From contig JBDTKH010000032.1 of assembly GCA_039935415.1 (NCBI GenBank), positions 1 to 64,000 of the forward strand: a DNA stretch of 64,000 nt. Reading direction: 5' to 3'. Positions 16,779-25,688 of the stretch are shown here, piece after piece. Below the pieces are notes generated by a model that ran no database searches, was not told the DNA's origin, and was given only the letters and a program-made list of their open reading frames with translations. This stretch comes from Palsa-870 sp039935415. GTDB taxonomy: Bacteria > Chloroflexota > Dormibacteria > Dormibacterales > Dormibacteraceae. A program made the translations under genes and the position numbers. Each line of letters opens with the position of its first letter. Positions within the stretch are counted from its first letter, which is position 1.

Positions 16779-17672
16779 TCAGATCCGCACGTAGCGGCGA
16801 ACGCCGATGTAGCTGCCCAGAGCTCCGAGCATCGCTCCGCCAAGGAGCAGGTCTCGGGCCAGGCTTGCGACAAAGCCTGGGTCGTAAGACAGCGGTATGA
16901 ACGCGATATCCGCGCGGAAGCGATCCACGGCGGGCTCGTAGGCGATCACGAGCAGTGCGAGGGCGAGCGAGGCGGCGATCAGGCCGGTCATGACGCCTTC
17001 GATCACGAACGGGCCGCGAACGAACGACTCGGTCGCGCCGACGAGCTTCATCACCTCGATCTCCTTGCGGCGGTGATACACGGCAGTCCGGATGGTGTTC
17101 ATCACGATCACGATCGAGACCACCACGAGGATCGCGAGCAACCCGATCCCGGCGAGGCTGAGCCATGAGGAAAGCTCGAGCATGCGGTTGACGAAGTCAC
17201 CCTGGTAGTTGGTCGGATCGGTAGGATCGACACCCGGCCAGCGCCGCGCCAGCGTGTCCATGGCCGCGACGTCATCGAGCTTCGCGACTCGAACCTCGAG
17301 CTTGGCGTCCAGTGGGTTGCCGCTGATCTGCTGAGCGAGGACCACGTTGTTCGGGTCCGACTTGAACTGGGCGAGCGCCTCGTCCTTGGTGATGAACCGC
17401 ACGCTCGTGACGCGGGGGTCCGCGGAAAGCTGCAATTGGAAGTCGGAGACGCTCTGCAGCGGCGTGTCGTCCGCCACATTGATCGAGATCTCGCTGACCT
17501 TCGCCCTGAAACCGTCGAGCACCTGTGAGAGGGCGTGTCCGACGAGCAGGTTGACGCCGGCCAGGATGAGGATGAGCGTGATCGACAGAACCGCGGCCAT
17601 GCTGACCGCAAAGTTCCGCCAGAAGCTCTGCCAGGCGCTATTGAGCGCGAATCTGAGATTTCGATAGATCAT
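16779..17672 (-). CDS. ftsX: Cell division ABC transporter permease FtsX
   Basis: 297 aa membrane subunit of the FtsEX complex that relays cytoplasmic ATP hydrolysis to an external peptidoglycan hydrolase. One TM near the N-terminus (VSMAAVLSITLILILAGVNLL), a large extracytoplasmic domain (about 50-170), then three TMs with YHRRKEIEVMKLVGAT, the typical coupling-helix region, between TM2 and TM3. Overlaps ftsE by 35 nt and is followed at once by the M23 hydrolase gene. Confidence 0.95.
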   Translation of the reverse strand: MIYRNLRFALNSAWQSFWRNFAVSMAAVLSITLILILAGVNLLVGHALSQVLDGFRAKVSEISINVADDTPLQSVSDFQLQLSADPRVTSVRFITKDEALAQFKSDPNNVVLAQQISGNPLDAKLEVRVAKLDDVAAMDTLARRWPGVDPTDPTNYQGDFVNRMLELSSWLSLAGIGLLAILVVVSIVIVMNTIRTAVYHRRKEIEVMKLVGATESFVRGPFVIEGVMTGLIAASLALALLVIAYEPAVDRFRADIAFIPLSYDPGFVASLARDLLLGGAMLGALGSYIGVRRYVRI

Positions 17673-18381
17673 CGTGGTATCTGCCTGAACGATCGTCCCT
17701 TGCGATCTGCCCGGCGTCGATGGCGACGACGCGGCGGCGCAGCAGGTCGACGATCTCGCGGTTGTGGGTCGCCATCACGACTGTCGCTCCTCGCGCGTTG
17801 ATGCGCAGAAAGAGCTGCATGATCTCCCAGGCCGTCGCTGGATCCAGGTTGCCCGTGGGTTCGTCGGCGATGATGAACCTCGGCGCATGAACGAGTGCGC
17901 GTGCGATGGCAACGCGCTGCTGCTCACCACCTGACAGGTTCGCTGGATACGTCTGATCCTTCCCAGCCAGCCCGACCGTCTCGAGCGCTTCGGGGACACG
18001 GGACTGGACCATGTGATCGGGCTCACCCAGCACACGGAGCGCAAACGCCACGTTCTCGTACACAGTCAGGTTTGGGAGCAGCTTGAAGTCCTGGAATACG
18101 AGTCCGATCTTCCGCCGGTAATAGGGCAGCTTCCGGCGCTTCATGCGGCCGAGCTCGACGCCCTCGACGAAGATCTTGCCCTTGGTGGGTTTCTCCTCGC
18201 GAATCAGCAGCCGGACGAGAGTGGACTTTCCGGCGCCCGAGGGTCCGACCAGGAATACGAAGTCGCCTTCGGGCACGACGAGGTTGATGTCGCGGAGGGC
18301 TTCAGTACCTGTCGAATAGGTCTTCCAGACGTGCTGGAAGCTGATCACCGGCCGTGTATCGAAATCTGGTGTTAAAACCAT
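17638..18381 (-). CDS. ftsE: Cell division ATP-binding protein FtsE
   Basis: 247 aa ABC ATPase. Walker A GPSGAGKST at 46-54, signature LSGGEQQ at 149-155, Walker B FIIADE at 169-174, followed by PTGNLDP and the H-loop ATHN. Start at ATG 18381; the frame extends further upstream but without family homology. A C-terminal basic tail after the ATPase core overlaps the start of ftsX. Confidence 0.95.
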   Translation of the reverse strand: MVLTPDFDTRPVISFQHVWKTYSTGTEALRDINLVVPEGDFVFLVGPSGAGKSTLVRLLIREEKPTKGKIFVEGVELGRMKRRKLPYYRRKIGLVFQDFKLLPNLTVYENVAFALRVLGEPDHMVQSRVPEALETVGLAGKDQTYPANLSGGEQQRVAIARALVHAPRFIIADEPTGNLDPATAWEIMQLFLRINARGATVVMATHNREIVDLLRRRVVAIDAGQIARDDRSGRYHDDLSKSQIRAQ

Positions 18382-18513
18382 AAGGTGCGTCTCTTGCTGT
18401 GACGTTTCGCGCCGGCGGGCGCGCGTGGCTAGATCGCGGGCAGTATACCGCATGCCCCCGGATGCTCCAACCCCTTGCCAGAGAGCCAACCATGTGTCTC
18501 AACGAGCGGAGAT

Positions 18514-19639
18514 TTAGTTGCTTGCGGCCTGGCCGTTTGAGCCGTTCTTGCCGAGCCGCCAGCGAAGCCAGCTTTCGATGAACGGATCGATCTCGCCGTC
18601 GAGCACGGCCTGCGTGTTGCCGACCTCAAGGCCGGTTCGTACGTCTTTGACCAGCGTGTACGGCTGAAGCACGTAGTTCCTGATCTGCGAGCCGAACTCG
18701 GCGGGCAGGACCTGGCCGCGGATCTGGTCCATCTGTGCGGCGGCCTCCTGCTGTTGACGCTGGAACAGCCGCGCCTTCAAGACCTTCATCGCCATCTCGC
18801 GGTTCTTCATCTGCGAGCGCTCGTTCTGGCACGTGACGACGATGCCGGTCGGAAGATGCGTGATGCGAATCGCCGAGTCCGTCTTGTTGACGTGCTGGCC
18901 GCCGGCGCCGGTCGATCGGTAGGTGTCGATGCGAAGGTCCTGAGGATTGATCGCCACCGCGTCCTCGTCCGAGCGCTCGAGCTCAGGCATCACCTCGACC
19001 AGCGCAAACGATGTATGACGCCGGTGATTCTGGTCAAACGGCGAGATGCGCACCAGCCGGTGCACTCCGTGCTCTGAGCGCAGCAGGCCGTATGCGCGCG
19101 GCCCGCCAACGATGAACGTCACGCTCTTCAGTCCCGCCTCTTCACCCGGCGACGTGTCGATGATCTCGGCCTCGAAGTGCTTTCGCTCGGCCCATTTCAG
19201 GTACATGCGCATCAGCATCTCGACCCAGTCCTGGGCCTCCACTCCGCCCTGCCCGACAGAGATCGTCACGACCGCGTTGTGCGTCGCGTACGGATCGGTG
19301 AACAGCAGGTCCAGCTCCCGCGAGCGGACCTCTTTTTCCAACGCAGCGCGCTCTTCATCGACCTGGGCTTCCAGCTCTGTGTCGCCCGTCGCCAGCTGGT
19401 CGAGCTCGATCAGATCCCGCGCGCGCTTCTCGAGTCGGTCCCACGCATCGATCAGCTGGTGAAGGTCGGCGCCATCGCGCGCCATCTGCCCGGCGCGCGT
19501 GGGGTCATCCCAGACCCCGGGCTGCGTCAGCTGTGCGTCGAGCTCGGCGGCGCGCTTGGCTTTGGCAGGAAGGTCAAAGGTGCTCCTTCAACTGCAAGAT
19601 CCGACTCAAGAGCTCTTTGGGGTTCAGTTCAGCGTCCAT
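18514..19639 (-). CDS. prfB: Peptide chain release factor 2 with programmed +1 frameshift
   Basis: Recognises UGA and UAA stop codons. The product is encoded in two frames: 19639-19577 (21 codons, MDAELNPKELLSRIL...) ends at CTT followed by an in-frame TGA at 19576-19574, preceded by a Shine-Dalgarno-like AAGGAG. Skipping one T moves into the frame starting GAC at 19575 that continues to the stop at 18514; total about 374 aa. This is the classic RF2 autoregulatory frameshift: when RF2 is scarce the ribosome slips and makes more. RF2-specific SPF (RISPFDQ) and GGQ (GAGGQHVN) are present. It starts 3 nt after the secA stop. Confidence 0.97.
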
Positions 19640-19642
19640 TGA

Positions 19643-22291
19643 TTATCTGCCGTGGCACCTCTTGTACTTTTTGCCTGACCCGCACCAGCACGGATCGTTC
19701 CGACCGATCTTAGATTGTGCTGAGCCGCTCGCGGCTCCCACGGGAACCGGCGCGGCACCCGGCATGGACGCGGCGCGCTTCCTCGTCCCTCCGTTTCGAG
19801 CAGCGCCGTCTGCGCCGTCGACCTCCGCCGGACCGCTCTCGACGACCTGCCGCACCAGCGGTGGCGGCGGAGCGACCGGCGCGTTGCGCTGGACCTGCAC
19901 CCTGAAGATGCCCGCCACGATCGAGGCCTGGATGCGGTCGGTAAGCTCGCTGAACATCTCGAAGGCCTCGTTCTTGTACTCCACGAGCGGGTCGCGTTGC
20001 CCATACGCGCGAAGGCCGATGCCCTCGCGGAAGTGCTCCATCTGAGTGAGGTATTCCATCCACTGCCAGTCGACGGTGCGCAGCATCACGTCGCGCTCGA
20101 CCAGCGGCATCAGGTCGGCGCCGATCTCTTCGACCTTCCTGTCGTAAGCGTCTGAAGCTGCCGCGTAGAGATGGTCGACCAGGCCCTCGGGCCCGCTGTT
20201 CAACGCCTCGTCCGGGATCATCGACCCGGGCGCGATGGGCAGGTACGCGGACAGGTACTTGACCAGCCCGTCCAGGTCCCACATCTCGGCATGACGGCTC
20301 TGGCAGTGCTGCTCGACGCCCTTGGCGATGATCTCCTTCGCGTAACCCAGGATGTTGCCCCGCGCGTCGGCGCCCTCGAGCACCTTGCGCCGCTCCTCGT
20401 AGACGATCTGGCGCTGCTTGTTCATGACGTCGTCGTACTCGACGACGTGCTTGCGGGCGTCGAAGTGCATGCCCTCGACCTTCTTCTGGGCGCCGGCGAT
20501 CGAACGCGCCACCCATGGGTGCTCGATGGGTTCGACCTCGAGGCTGTCCATCAGCCTTCCGATGCGATCGGCGGCTGGTCCGAAGATCTTCATCAGGTCG
20601 TCCTCGAGCGAGATGAAGAAGCGGCTGGACCCGGGGTCGCCCTGCCTACCCGCTCGGCCGCGGAGCTGGTTGTCGATGCGCCGGCTTTCGTGCCGCTCGG
20701 TACCGATGATGTGCAGCCCCCCCACGGCCTGCACGCCGTCACCCAGTACGATGTCGGTGCCGCGTCCCGCCATGTTCGTCGCGATGGTGACGGCGCCTGG
20801 TTGGCCCGCCTCCGCGACGATGCCTGCCTCGCGTTCGTGCTGCTTTGCGTTGAGCACGTTGTGCTTGACGCCACGCTTTTCGAGCATGCGCGCCAACCGC
20901 TCGGACTTCTCGACCGAAACGGTGCCCACCAGCACCGGCCGCCTGGCCTCGTTCATCTCGACGATCTCGTCGATCACGGCCTCGAACTTGGACTCTTCGG
21001 TCTTGTAGATCACATCGGGGCTGTCGGCGCGAACCATCGCCATATTGGTCGGGATAAGCACCACGTCGAGGCCGTAGATCTTGTGGAACTCCTCCGCCTC
21101 CGTCAGAGCGGTGCCAGTCATGCCGGCCAGCTTCTCGTACTGGCGGAAGTAGTTCTGGACCGTGATCGTCGCGATCGTCTTCTGCTCCTGCTGCACCTTC
21201 ACGCCTTCTTTCGCCTCGACGGCCTGGTGCAGGCCGTCGGACCAGCGGCGGCCTGGCATGGTGCGTCCGGTGAACTCATCGACGATGATCACCTCGCCGT
21301 CCTTGACCAGGTATTCCTGGTCGCGGTGAAAGAGCGTCTTGGCCTTCAGCGCCTGGTTGATCTGGTGGGCCTCGATCACGTTCTCGAGGTCGTAGATGTT
21401 CTTGATGCCGGTCCAGCGCTCCATCTTCGCGATGCCTGCCTCCGTCAGCGACGCCGACTTGTGCTTCAGGTCGACCTCGTAGTCCGCGTCCATGGTCAGG
21501 CGACCTGCCCAGCGCGCGTACTCGTAGTACTTCTCGGTGGATTCGTCCGACTGCCCGGAGATGATGTGAGGCGTCCGCGCCTCGTCGATGAGGATCGAGT
21601 CCACCTCGTCGACGATCGCGTAGTTGAGCTCGCGCTGGCTGCACTGCGCCAGGTCGCGCGCCATGTTGTCGCGCAAGTAGTCGAAGGCGAGCTCGGAGTT
21701 CGTCGCGTATGTGATGTCAGCGAGGTACGCCTCGCGCTTGGTCACCGGCCGCAGGTGCTGCAGGCGCGAATCCGGGTGGGTCTCGTCCACGAACTCGGGG
21801 TCGTACAGGAAGGTCCCGGCGGTGCCGACGTTGATGCCTACGCTCAGGCCGAGCAGGTGGTAGATCGGAGACATCCAGCCGGCGTCACGCCGGGCCAGGT
21901 AGTCGTTGACGGTGACCAGGTGGACGCCCTTGCCGGCGAGTGCGTTCAGGAACAGCGCCAGGCTGGCGACGAGCGTCTTGCCCTCGCCGGTCTTCATCTC
22001 GGCGATTTTTCCCTGATGCAGCACAATGCCGCCCACAAGTTGGACGTCGAAGGGGCGAAGCCCGATCGTGCGGCGGCTGGCCTCGCGGCAGAGGGCGAAG
22101 GCGTCGATCAGCAGCTCGTCGAGGTCGTGGCCCTCTTTCGCCCGTTCACGCAGTTCGTCGGATCGCGCCCGCAGAGCGGCGTCGTCCAGGGCCTTCAGCT
22201 CAGGCTCGAGGGCCGTGATGGCCTTCGCGACGACGAGATGACGCCTGACCTCGCGTTCGTTCGGGTCAAGGAGCCTGGTCAGGTTCAGCAC
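19643..22291 (-). CDS. secA: Preprotein translocase ATPase SecA
   Basis: 882 aa motor that drives proteins through SecYEG. Walker A region EMKTGEGKT at 98-106, DEAD-like VDEVDSILIDEARTP, RGTDIVLGDGV, GRAGRQGDPGSS and the regulatory scaffold are all present. The C-terminus ends in a zinc-binding tail, NDPCWCGSGKKYKRCHG, which binds SecB or ribosomes in other bacteria. Full length with no interruption. Cotranscription with prfB downstream is likely. Confidence 0.98.
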   Translation of the reverse strand: MLNLTRLLDPNEREVRRHLVVAKAITALEPELKALDDAALRARSDELRERAKEGHDLDELLIDAFALCREASRRTIGLRPFDVQLVGGIVLHQGKIAEMKTGEGKTLVASLALFLNALAGKGVHLVTVNDYLARRDAGWMSPIYHLLGLSVGINVGTAGTFLYDPEFVDETHPDSRLQHLRPVTKREAYLADITYATNSELAFDYLRDNMARDLAQCSQRELNYAIVDEVDSILIDEARTPHIISGQSDESTEKYYEYARWAGRLTMDADYEVDLKHKSASLTEAGIAKMERWTGIKNIYDLENVIEAHQINQALKAKTLFHRDQEYLVKDGEVIIVDEFTGRTMPGRRWSDGLHQAVEAKEGVKVQQEQKTIATITVQNYFRQYEKLAGMTGTALTEAEEFHKIYGLDVVLIPTNMAMVRADSPDVIYKTEESKFEAVIDEIVEMNEARRPVLVGTVSVEKSERLARMLEKRGVKHNVLNAKQHEREAGIVAEAGQPGAVTIATNMAGRGTDIVLGDGVQAVGGLHIIGTERHESRRIDNQLRGRAGRQGDPGSSRFFISLEDDLMKIFGPAADRIGRLMDSLEVEPIEHPWVARSIAGAQKKVEGMHFDARKHVVEYDDVMNKQRQIVYEERRKVLEGADARGNILGYAKEIIAKGVEQHCQSRHAEMWDLDGLVKYLSAYLPIAPGSMIPDEALNSGPEGLVDHLYAAASDAYDRKVEEIGADLMPLVERDVMLRTVDWQWMEYLTQMEHFREGIGLRAYGQRDPLVEYKNEAFEMFSELTDRIQASIVAGIFRVQVQRNAPVAPPPPLVRQVVESGPAEVDGADGAARNGGTRKRAASMPGAAPVPVGAASGSAQSKIGRNDPCWCGSGKKYKRCHGR

Positions 22292-22340
22292 AGATTTAGG
22301 TTACCCGGCCGGGCCTGCTTCTAACCCGGGGCCCAGGGGT

Positions 22341-22378
22341 CCCCGCGAAATCGCGGCGCAGCCTCGGATTTCGTGGGG
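22341..22378 (-). terminator. Stem-loop directly after hpf
   Basis: CCCCGCGAAATC (22341-22352) pairs with GATTTCGTGGGG (22367-22378), one G-T wobble, 14-nt loop. It begins 4 nt after the hpf stop on the minus strand and lies before secA. No clear T-run follows, so termination may be partial, separating hpf from the secA-prfB transcript. Confidence 0.5.
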
Positions 22379-22381
22379 TAC

Positions 22382-22927
22382 CTAGGTCACCACTGGCTCG
22401 ATCAGCGCCAGCGAGCCGTCCGCGCGCCGAACAACGATCTGGATCGCGCCTGAGTCTTCGTCCACGTAGACGTGGAACGTCTGGCCGTCGGATTCCAGCT
22501 CCGCGATGGCGTCGCTCATGGTCATTGGGCGCAGCTTCATCCGGATCCGTTCCGGCTCCGAGGAGCGCGCCTCTTCGCCGCTGTCGGCAGGCACCCGCAC
22601 CGCCGAGACTGCGCGTTTCCGATGCGTGACCTTCTCCTTGTGCTTGACGACCTGACGATCGATCTTGTCCAGGGCGAGATCAAGCGCGGACTGTGCGTCC
22701 GCCCCGCTTTCGTGAGCCGTGAGAATCGGTGTGCGGTGCCCATCGAGGTGGACGTTGATGCGGCAAACGAAGGTGGCGAGCCCACTGCGCTTGCGCTCTT
22801 CGGAGAAGTCAACCTCGGCGTCCGCCACCTTTCCAAAATGGCGAACCAGCCGGGTCAGCTTTCGTTCCGCGGTTTCACGTACCTCCTGCCCCAGACCGCC
22901 CGTACGGTCGTGCAGGACGACCTTCAC
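22382..22927 (-). CDS. hpf: Long-form ribosome hibernation promoting factor
   Basis: 181 aa. N-terminal S30AE/YfiA domain (about 1-105, FGKVADAEVDFSEERKRSG, then HLDGHRTPILTAHESGADAQSALDLALDKIDRQV) and a C-terminal dimerisation domain (KLRPMTMSDAIAELESDG ... FHVYVDEDSG). The long form inactivates ribosomes as 100S dimers under stress or stationary phase. Stands just upstream of secA, an arrangement common in Gram-positive bacteria. Confidence 0.96.
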   Translation of the reverse strand: MKVVLHDRTGGLGQEVRETAERKLTRLVRHFGKVADAEVDFSEERKRSGLATFVCRINVHLDGHRTPILTAHESGADAQSALDLALDKIDRQVVKHKEKVTHRKRAVSAVRVPADSGEEARSSEPERIRMKLRPMTMSDAIAELESDGQTFHVYVDEDSGAIQIVVRRADGSLALIEPVVT

Positions 22928-22950
22928 AACCCGAGTATATGACTAAGTAT

Positions 22951-22975
22951 GAGAAGGAACGCGACGTTCCTTCTC
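22951..22975. terminator. Perfect 11-bp hairpin between cpaF and hpf
   Basis: GAGAAGGAACG / CGTTCCTTCTC around a CGA loop. It lies in the 219-nt gap downstream of the first cpaF (minus strand) and 24 nt upstream of hpf. Probably a terminator for the cpaF transcript or a 5' leader structure of hpf. A closely similar hairpin is at 25279-25299. Confidence 0.5.
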
Positions 22976-23079
22976 ATCGCGCCGCTTCGCGGCGCTGCTC
23001 ATCCTTTCGTGCAAGGAAAGCTTCAATAATTTGATGACTCCTCGCCACGTTTGGAGGGAATCATGCGCGCGGGTTAGGC

Positions 23080-23098
23080 GGCCTGGCGGAGCCAGGCC
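23080..23098. other. 8-bp perfect hairpin downstream of cpaF
   Basis: GGCCTGGC / GCCAGGCC around GGA, about 50 nt past the stop of the first cpaF on the minus strand. Apart from this and the hairpin at 22951 I see no gene in the 22928-23146 gap. Confidence 0.4.
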
Positions 23099-23146
23099 TA
23101 CCGGCCACGCCAGATAAGGCTTACCCGACTCGGGCCGAATGCGAGC

Positions 23147-24283
23147 CTACTTGGTTGAGGGTTTGTACCCGGCGGGCGCCGGAAACAGCGCGGTAATCTC
23201 CTTGGGGAGGGGAATGCCCTGGGAGAAGATGCGATCCAGGATCTTCGGCCGGAGCCCAGTCGGCTTGAATTCGGCGATCACCTTCCCATCCGCGGTGGCG
23301 CCCTTCTGCTCGAGGATGAAGATGTCCTGCATGGTGATGATGTCCATCTCCATACCGACGATCTCGGTGATCGCGGTCACCTTGCGCGAGCCGTCGCGCA
23401 GCCGGTTGAGCTGGACGATCAGGTTAATGGCGCTGGCAGCCTGCTGGCGGATGGCGCGTACCGGCAGGTCAACGCCGGCCATCAAGACCAGCGTCTCGAG
23501 GCGGGCTAGGGCGTCGCGCGAGCTGTTTGCGTGCAGCGTGGTCATCGAGCCGTCGTGACCGGTGTTCATGGCCTGGAGCATGTCCAGCGCCTCGCCGCCG
23601 CGGCACTCACCGACGACGATTCTTTCGGGGCGCATGCGAAGGGAGTTGATCACGAGGCGCTGGATGGTGATCTCGCCCTCGCCGTTGATGTCCTTTGGAC
23701 GCGTCTCCAGGCGGCACACGTGCTCCTGGTGCAGCTGCAGCTCCGCAGCGTCCTCGATGGTGACGATGCGGTCTTCCACCGGGATGAAACCTGAGAGCAC
23801 GTTCAGGAACGTGGTCTTTCCGGTGCCGGTTCCTCCCGAGATGATGATGTTCGCCTTGGCGAGCACTGCCGCCTTCAAGAAGCCAAAGCCGGCCTCGTTG
23901 CAGCTGCCGAACCGGATCAGGTCCTCGACCTGGAACGGGTCGCGTGAGAACTTTCGGACGGTCAGGAGGGGTCCGTTCAAAGCGAGCGGGCGGATGACCG
24001 CGTTCACACGGGAACCATCGGCCAATCGCGCGTCACACAGAGGCTGGCGTTCGTCGATGCGGCGACCGACCGTGCGCACGATGAACTGGATCACGTTGAG
24101 CAGCTGATCCTCGTCGACGAACTTGATGTTCGTCAGCACGACCTTGCCGCCCATTTCGACGTAGACGTGATCGCTGCCGTTGACCATGACCTCGGTGACG
24201 CGGTCGTCGCGGATCAGCGGCTCGATGGGCCCCAGTTGTTGGTAATACTCATCGATGTTGATCCCTGGGATCCGAACTGCCAT
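23147..24283 (-). CDS. CpaF/TadA-type secretion ATPase (short copy)
   Basis: 378 aa hexameric motor ATPase of the Tad/Flp pilus type. N-terminal domain with VTEVMVNGSDHVYVE, Walker A GGTGTGKTT at 150-158, Asp box TIEDAAELQLHQEHV, Walker B-type RPERIVVGECRGGEALDML and the His box STGHDGS-like NTGHDGSMTTLHANSS. It lacks the roughly 120-residue N-terminal extension of the second copy at 29065, and stands alone after comF rather than with tadB/tadC. It may power a different machine or be an alternative motor for the same one. Confidence 0.93.
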   Translation of the reverse strand: MAVRIPGINIDEYYQQLGPIEPLIRDDRVTEVMVNGSDHVYVEMGGKVVLTNIKFVDEDQLLNVIQFIVRTVGRRIDERQPLCDARLADGSRVNAVIRPLALNGPLLTVRKFSRDPFQVEDLIRFGSCNEAGFGFLKAAVLAKANIIISGGTGTGKTTFLNVLSGFIPVEDRIVTIEDAAELQLHQEHVCRLETRPKDINGEGEITIQRLVINSLRMRPERIVVGECRGGEALDMLQAMNTGHDGSMTTLHANSSRDALARLETLVLMAGVDLPVRAIRQQAASAINLIVQLNRLRDGSRKVTAITEIVGMEMDIITMQDIFILEQKGATADGKVIAEFKPTGLRPKILDRIFSQGIPLPKEITALFPAPAGYKPSTK

Positions 24284-24379
24284 TCGCTAGCCTCCAGGCG
24301 ATTTCTTGGACCGACCGCCCACTATACGGTAGAGCGCCTGAACTGGACCCCACTCAAGCTCGAACTCAAATTCAGCACG

Positions 24380-25060
24380 TTAGACGGCTACCCTCGCCAC
24401 GGAGACCCCGATCACGGGCCCGGATCCGCCTGCTCTCAGGGCCGCGGCGCATGCCTCGAGGGTGGCGCCGGTGGTGGCGACGTCGTCGATGAGCAGGATC
24501 GACTGTGCGGCCAGTGGAGCCCCGCGCCACTCGAAGGCGCCGCGCACGTTGTCGAGCCGCCAGCGCCGGTCGTGACCGACCTGGGGCGGCGTGGCTCGGG
24601 TTCGTACGAGCTCGCCAGGCGGCCTGCCGAGCGCCAGGCGCCTGCGCACCTCGTCCGCGAGCAGCTCCGCCTGGTTGAACCCGCGCTGCTTGAATCGCGA
24701 GCCGTGCAATGGGACAGCGACGGCCCACGGCGCGGCGACGCCCTCGATGACGAGGCGTTCCGCGATGAGCAGTGCGAGCGGCCCGGCCAGCCGCCGCCAG
24801 CCCTGGTACTTGAAGCGCTGGACCGCCTGTTCTATCGGTCCTTCGTACGCAGCTGCGGACCGCAGCCTGGTCAGCGCGCGCAAGCGAGACCGGCAGCCGC
24901 ACTCCTTGCGTGCCGATTCAACCTCGGCTCCGCAGTGCCGGCAGAGCGGCTCCTCGAGCCGCCTGATGCGTGATCGGCAGCGTGCGCACAGCCACGAGCC
25001 AGGCGCGCGACACGCGCCACAGCGAGGTGGAAGCAGCAGGTCGAGCAGGCGACTGTGCAC
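24380..25060 (-). CDS. comF: ComF family phosphoribosyltransferase-like protein
   Basis: 226 aa. N-terminal Cys-rich zinc ribbon (CGAC, CARC, CRHCG, CGC) followed by a PRT domain with the PRPP loop ILLIDDVATTGATLEACA near the C-terminus. ComF helps move single-stranded DNA into the cell during natural transformation. In this window it lies beside Tad pilus ATPase genes, which fits a role in DNA uptake but does not prove it. Confidence 0.92.
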   Translation of the reverse strand: MHSRLLDLLLPPRCGACRAPGSWLCARCRSRIRRLEEPLCRHCGAEVESARKECGCRSRLRALTRLRSAAAYEGPIEQAVQRFKYQGWRRLAGPLALLIAERLVIEGVAAPWAVAVPLHGSRFKQRGFNQAELLADEVRRRLALGRPPGELVRTRATPPQVGHDRRWRLDNVRGAFEWRGAPLAAQSILLIDDVATTGATLEACAAALRAGGSGPVIGVSVARVAV

Positions 25061-25278
25061 GCCATGAGGCTACGGGCAATGTCAAGCCGTCCTTAACAAC
25101 TAACGACGTCGCAACGACGGACGGGCTTCGCCCGGCCGCGACATTGTGCCCCCCGACTCCAAATCGCGGCTAGGAGTGTCTTTCTGAAATCCCCACCACA
25201 GGAAAGTGAGCAGCGCCTGCTGCGAAGCCGCACGCGCGATGCAATCAGTAAGTCCTAACCTGCACGCGCCTGGCGCGC

Positions 25279-25299
25279 AGAGGAAACGCCGTTTCCTCT
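25279..25299. terminator. 9-bp perfect hairpin after the DUF192 gene
   Basis: AGAGGAAAC / GTTTCCTCT around GCC, 8 nt past the DUF192 stop on the minus strand. Resembles the hairpin at 22951-22975 (both AGGAA..CG..TTCCT followed by CTCAT). The remainder of the 25061-25306 gap shows no gene. Confidence 0.5.
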
Positions 25300-25306
25300 C
25301 ATACGT

Positions 25307-25660
25307 TTACGCGATGATCAACTGGTCCCCTCGCTGAAGGTCTATGGCGTCCGTCGAGCCCGGCGGCAGCTCGAGCACGCTGTGGGCTCCCCAGACGAGC
25401 CAGACGACGCCCCACCATGGAGGCAGCCTGCGGTAGACCTGCTTGACGCGCTCTTTGCGGTCCAGGAAGACGGCGTCGATGGGAAATCTCATGAACATCA
25501 TGTGAATCCCGTTGCACGGCACGAGCCACAAGCCGCGGCCGGGATCGAGCGTGCGGCGAAACATCAGACCCATGAACAGACTCACCACGTTGGTGGCCAT
25601 CTCGAGATCTTCCGCGAGCACCTCGCCGCTCCGTTCGTGCACCGCGCGCCGTCCTGGCAT
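25307..25660 (-). CDS. DUF192 family protein
   Basis: 117 aa. Typical DUF192 segments: ERSGEVLAEDLEMA at the N-terminus, MGLMFRRTLDPGRGLWLVPCNGIHMMFMRFPIDAVFLDR, then AHSVLELPPGSTDAIDLQRGDQL. The family is small, beta-rich and of unknown biochemical role. It often occurs close to Tad pilus genes, as here. Divergent from the hydrolase at 25689 (28-nt gap). Confidence 0.9.
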   Translation of the reverse strand: MPGRRAVHERSGEVLAEDLEMATNVVSLFMGLMFRRTLDPGRGLWLVPCNGIHMMFMRFPIDAVFLDRKERVKQVYRRLPPWWGVVWLVWGAHSVLELPPGSTDAIDLQRGDQLIIA

Positions 25661-25688
25661 GACGATGGTCTAGCCTAAACGGCGCCGC

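Noticed and set aside
16778..16873. N-terminal extension of the M23 hydrolase
   Set aside because: It overlaps the ftsX 3' end and lacks a signal peptide; the TTG at 16777 gives a clean one.
18514..19485. A shorter prfB starting at the first start codon in the main frame
   Set aside because: It would lose about 50 residues conserved in RF2; the frameshift site and upstream 21-codon leader explain the true N-terminus.
20171..22324. Very long open frame (717 codons) on the plus strand opposite secA
   Set aside because: High GC content leaves antisense frames open. The composition is His/Val/Asp/Leu-rich without domain motifs, and secA on the other strand is complete and unmistakable.
22928..23146. 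Possible small RNA or CRISPR-like repeats in the gap between hpf and cpaF
   Set aside because: Only isolated hairpins; no spaced direct repeats.
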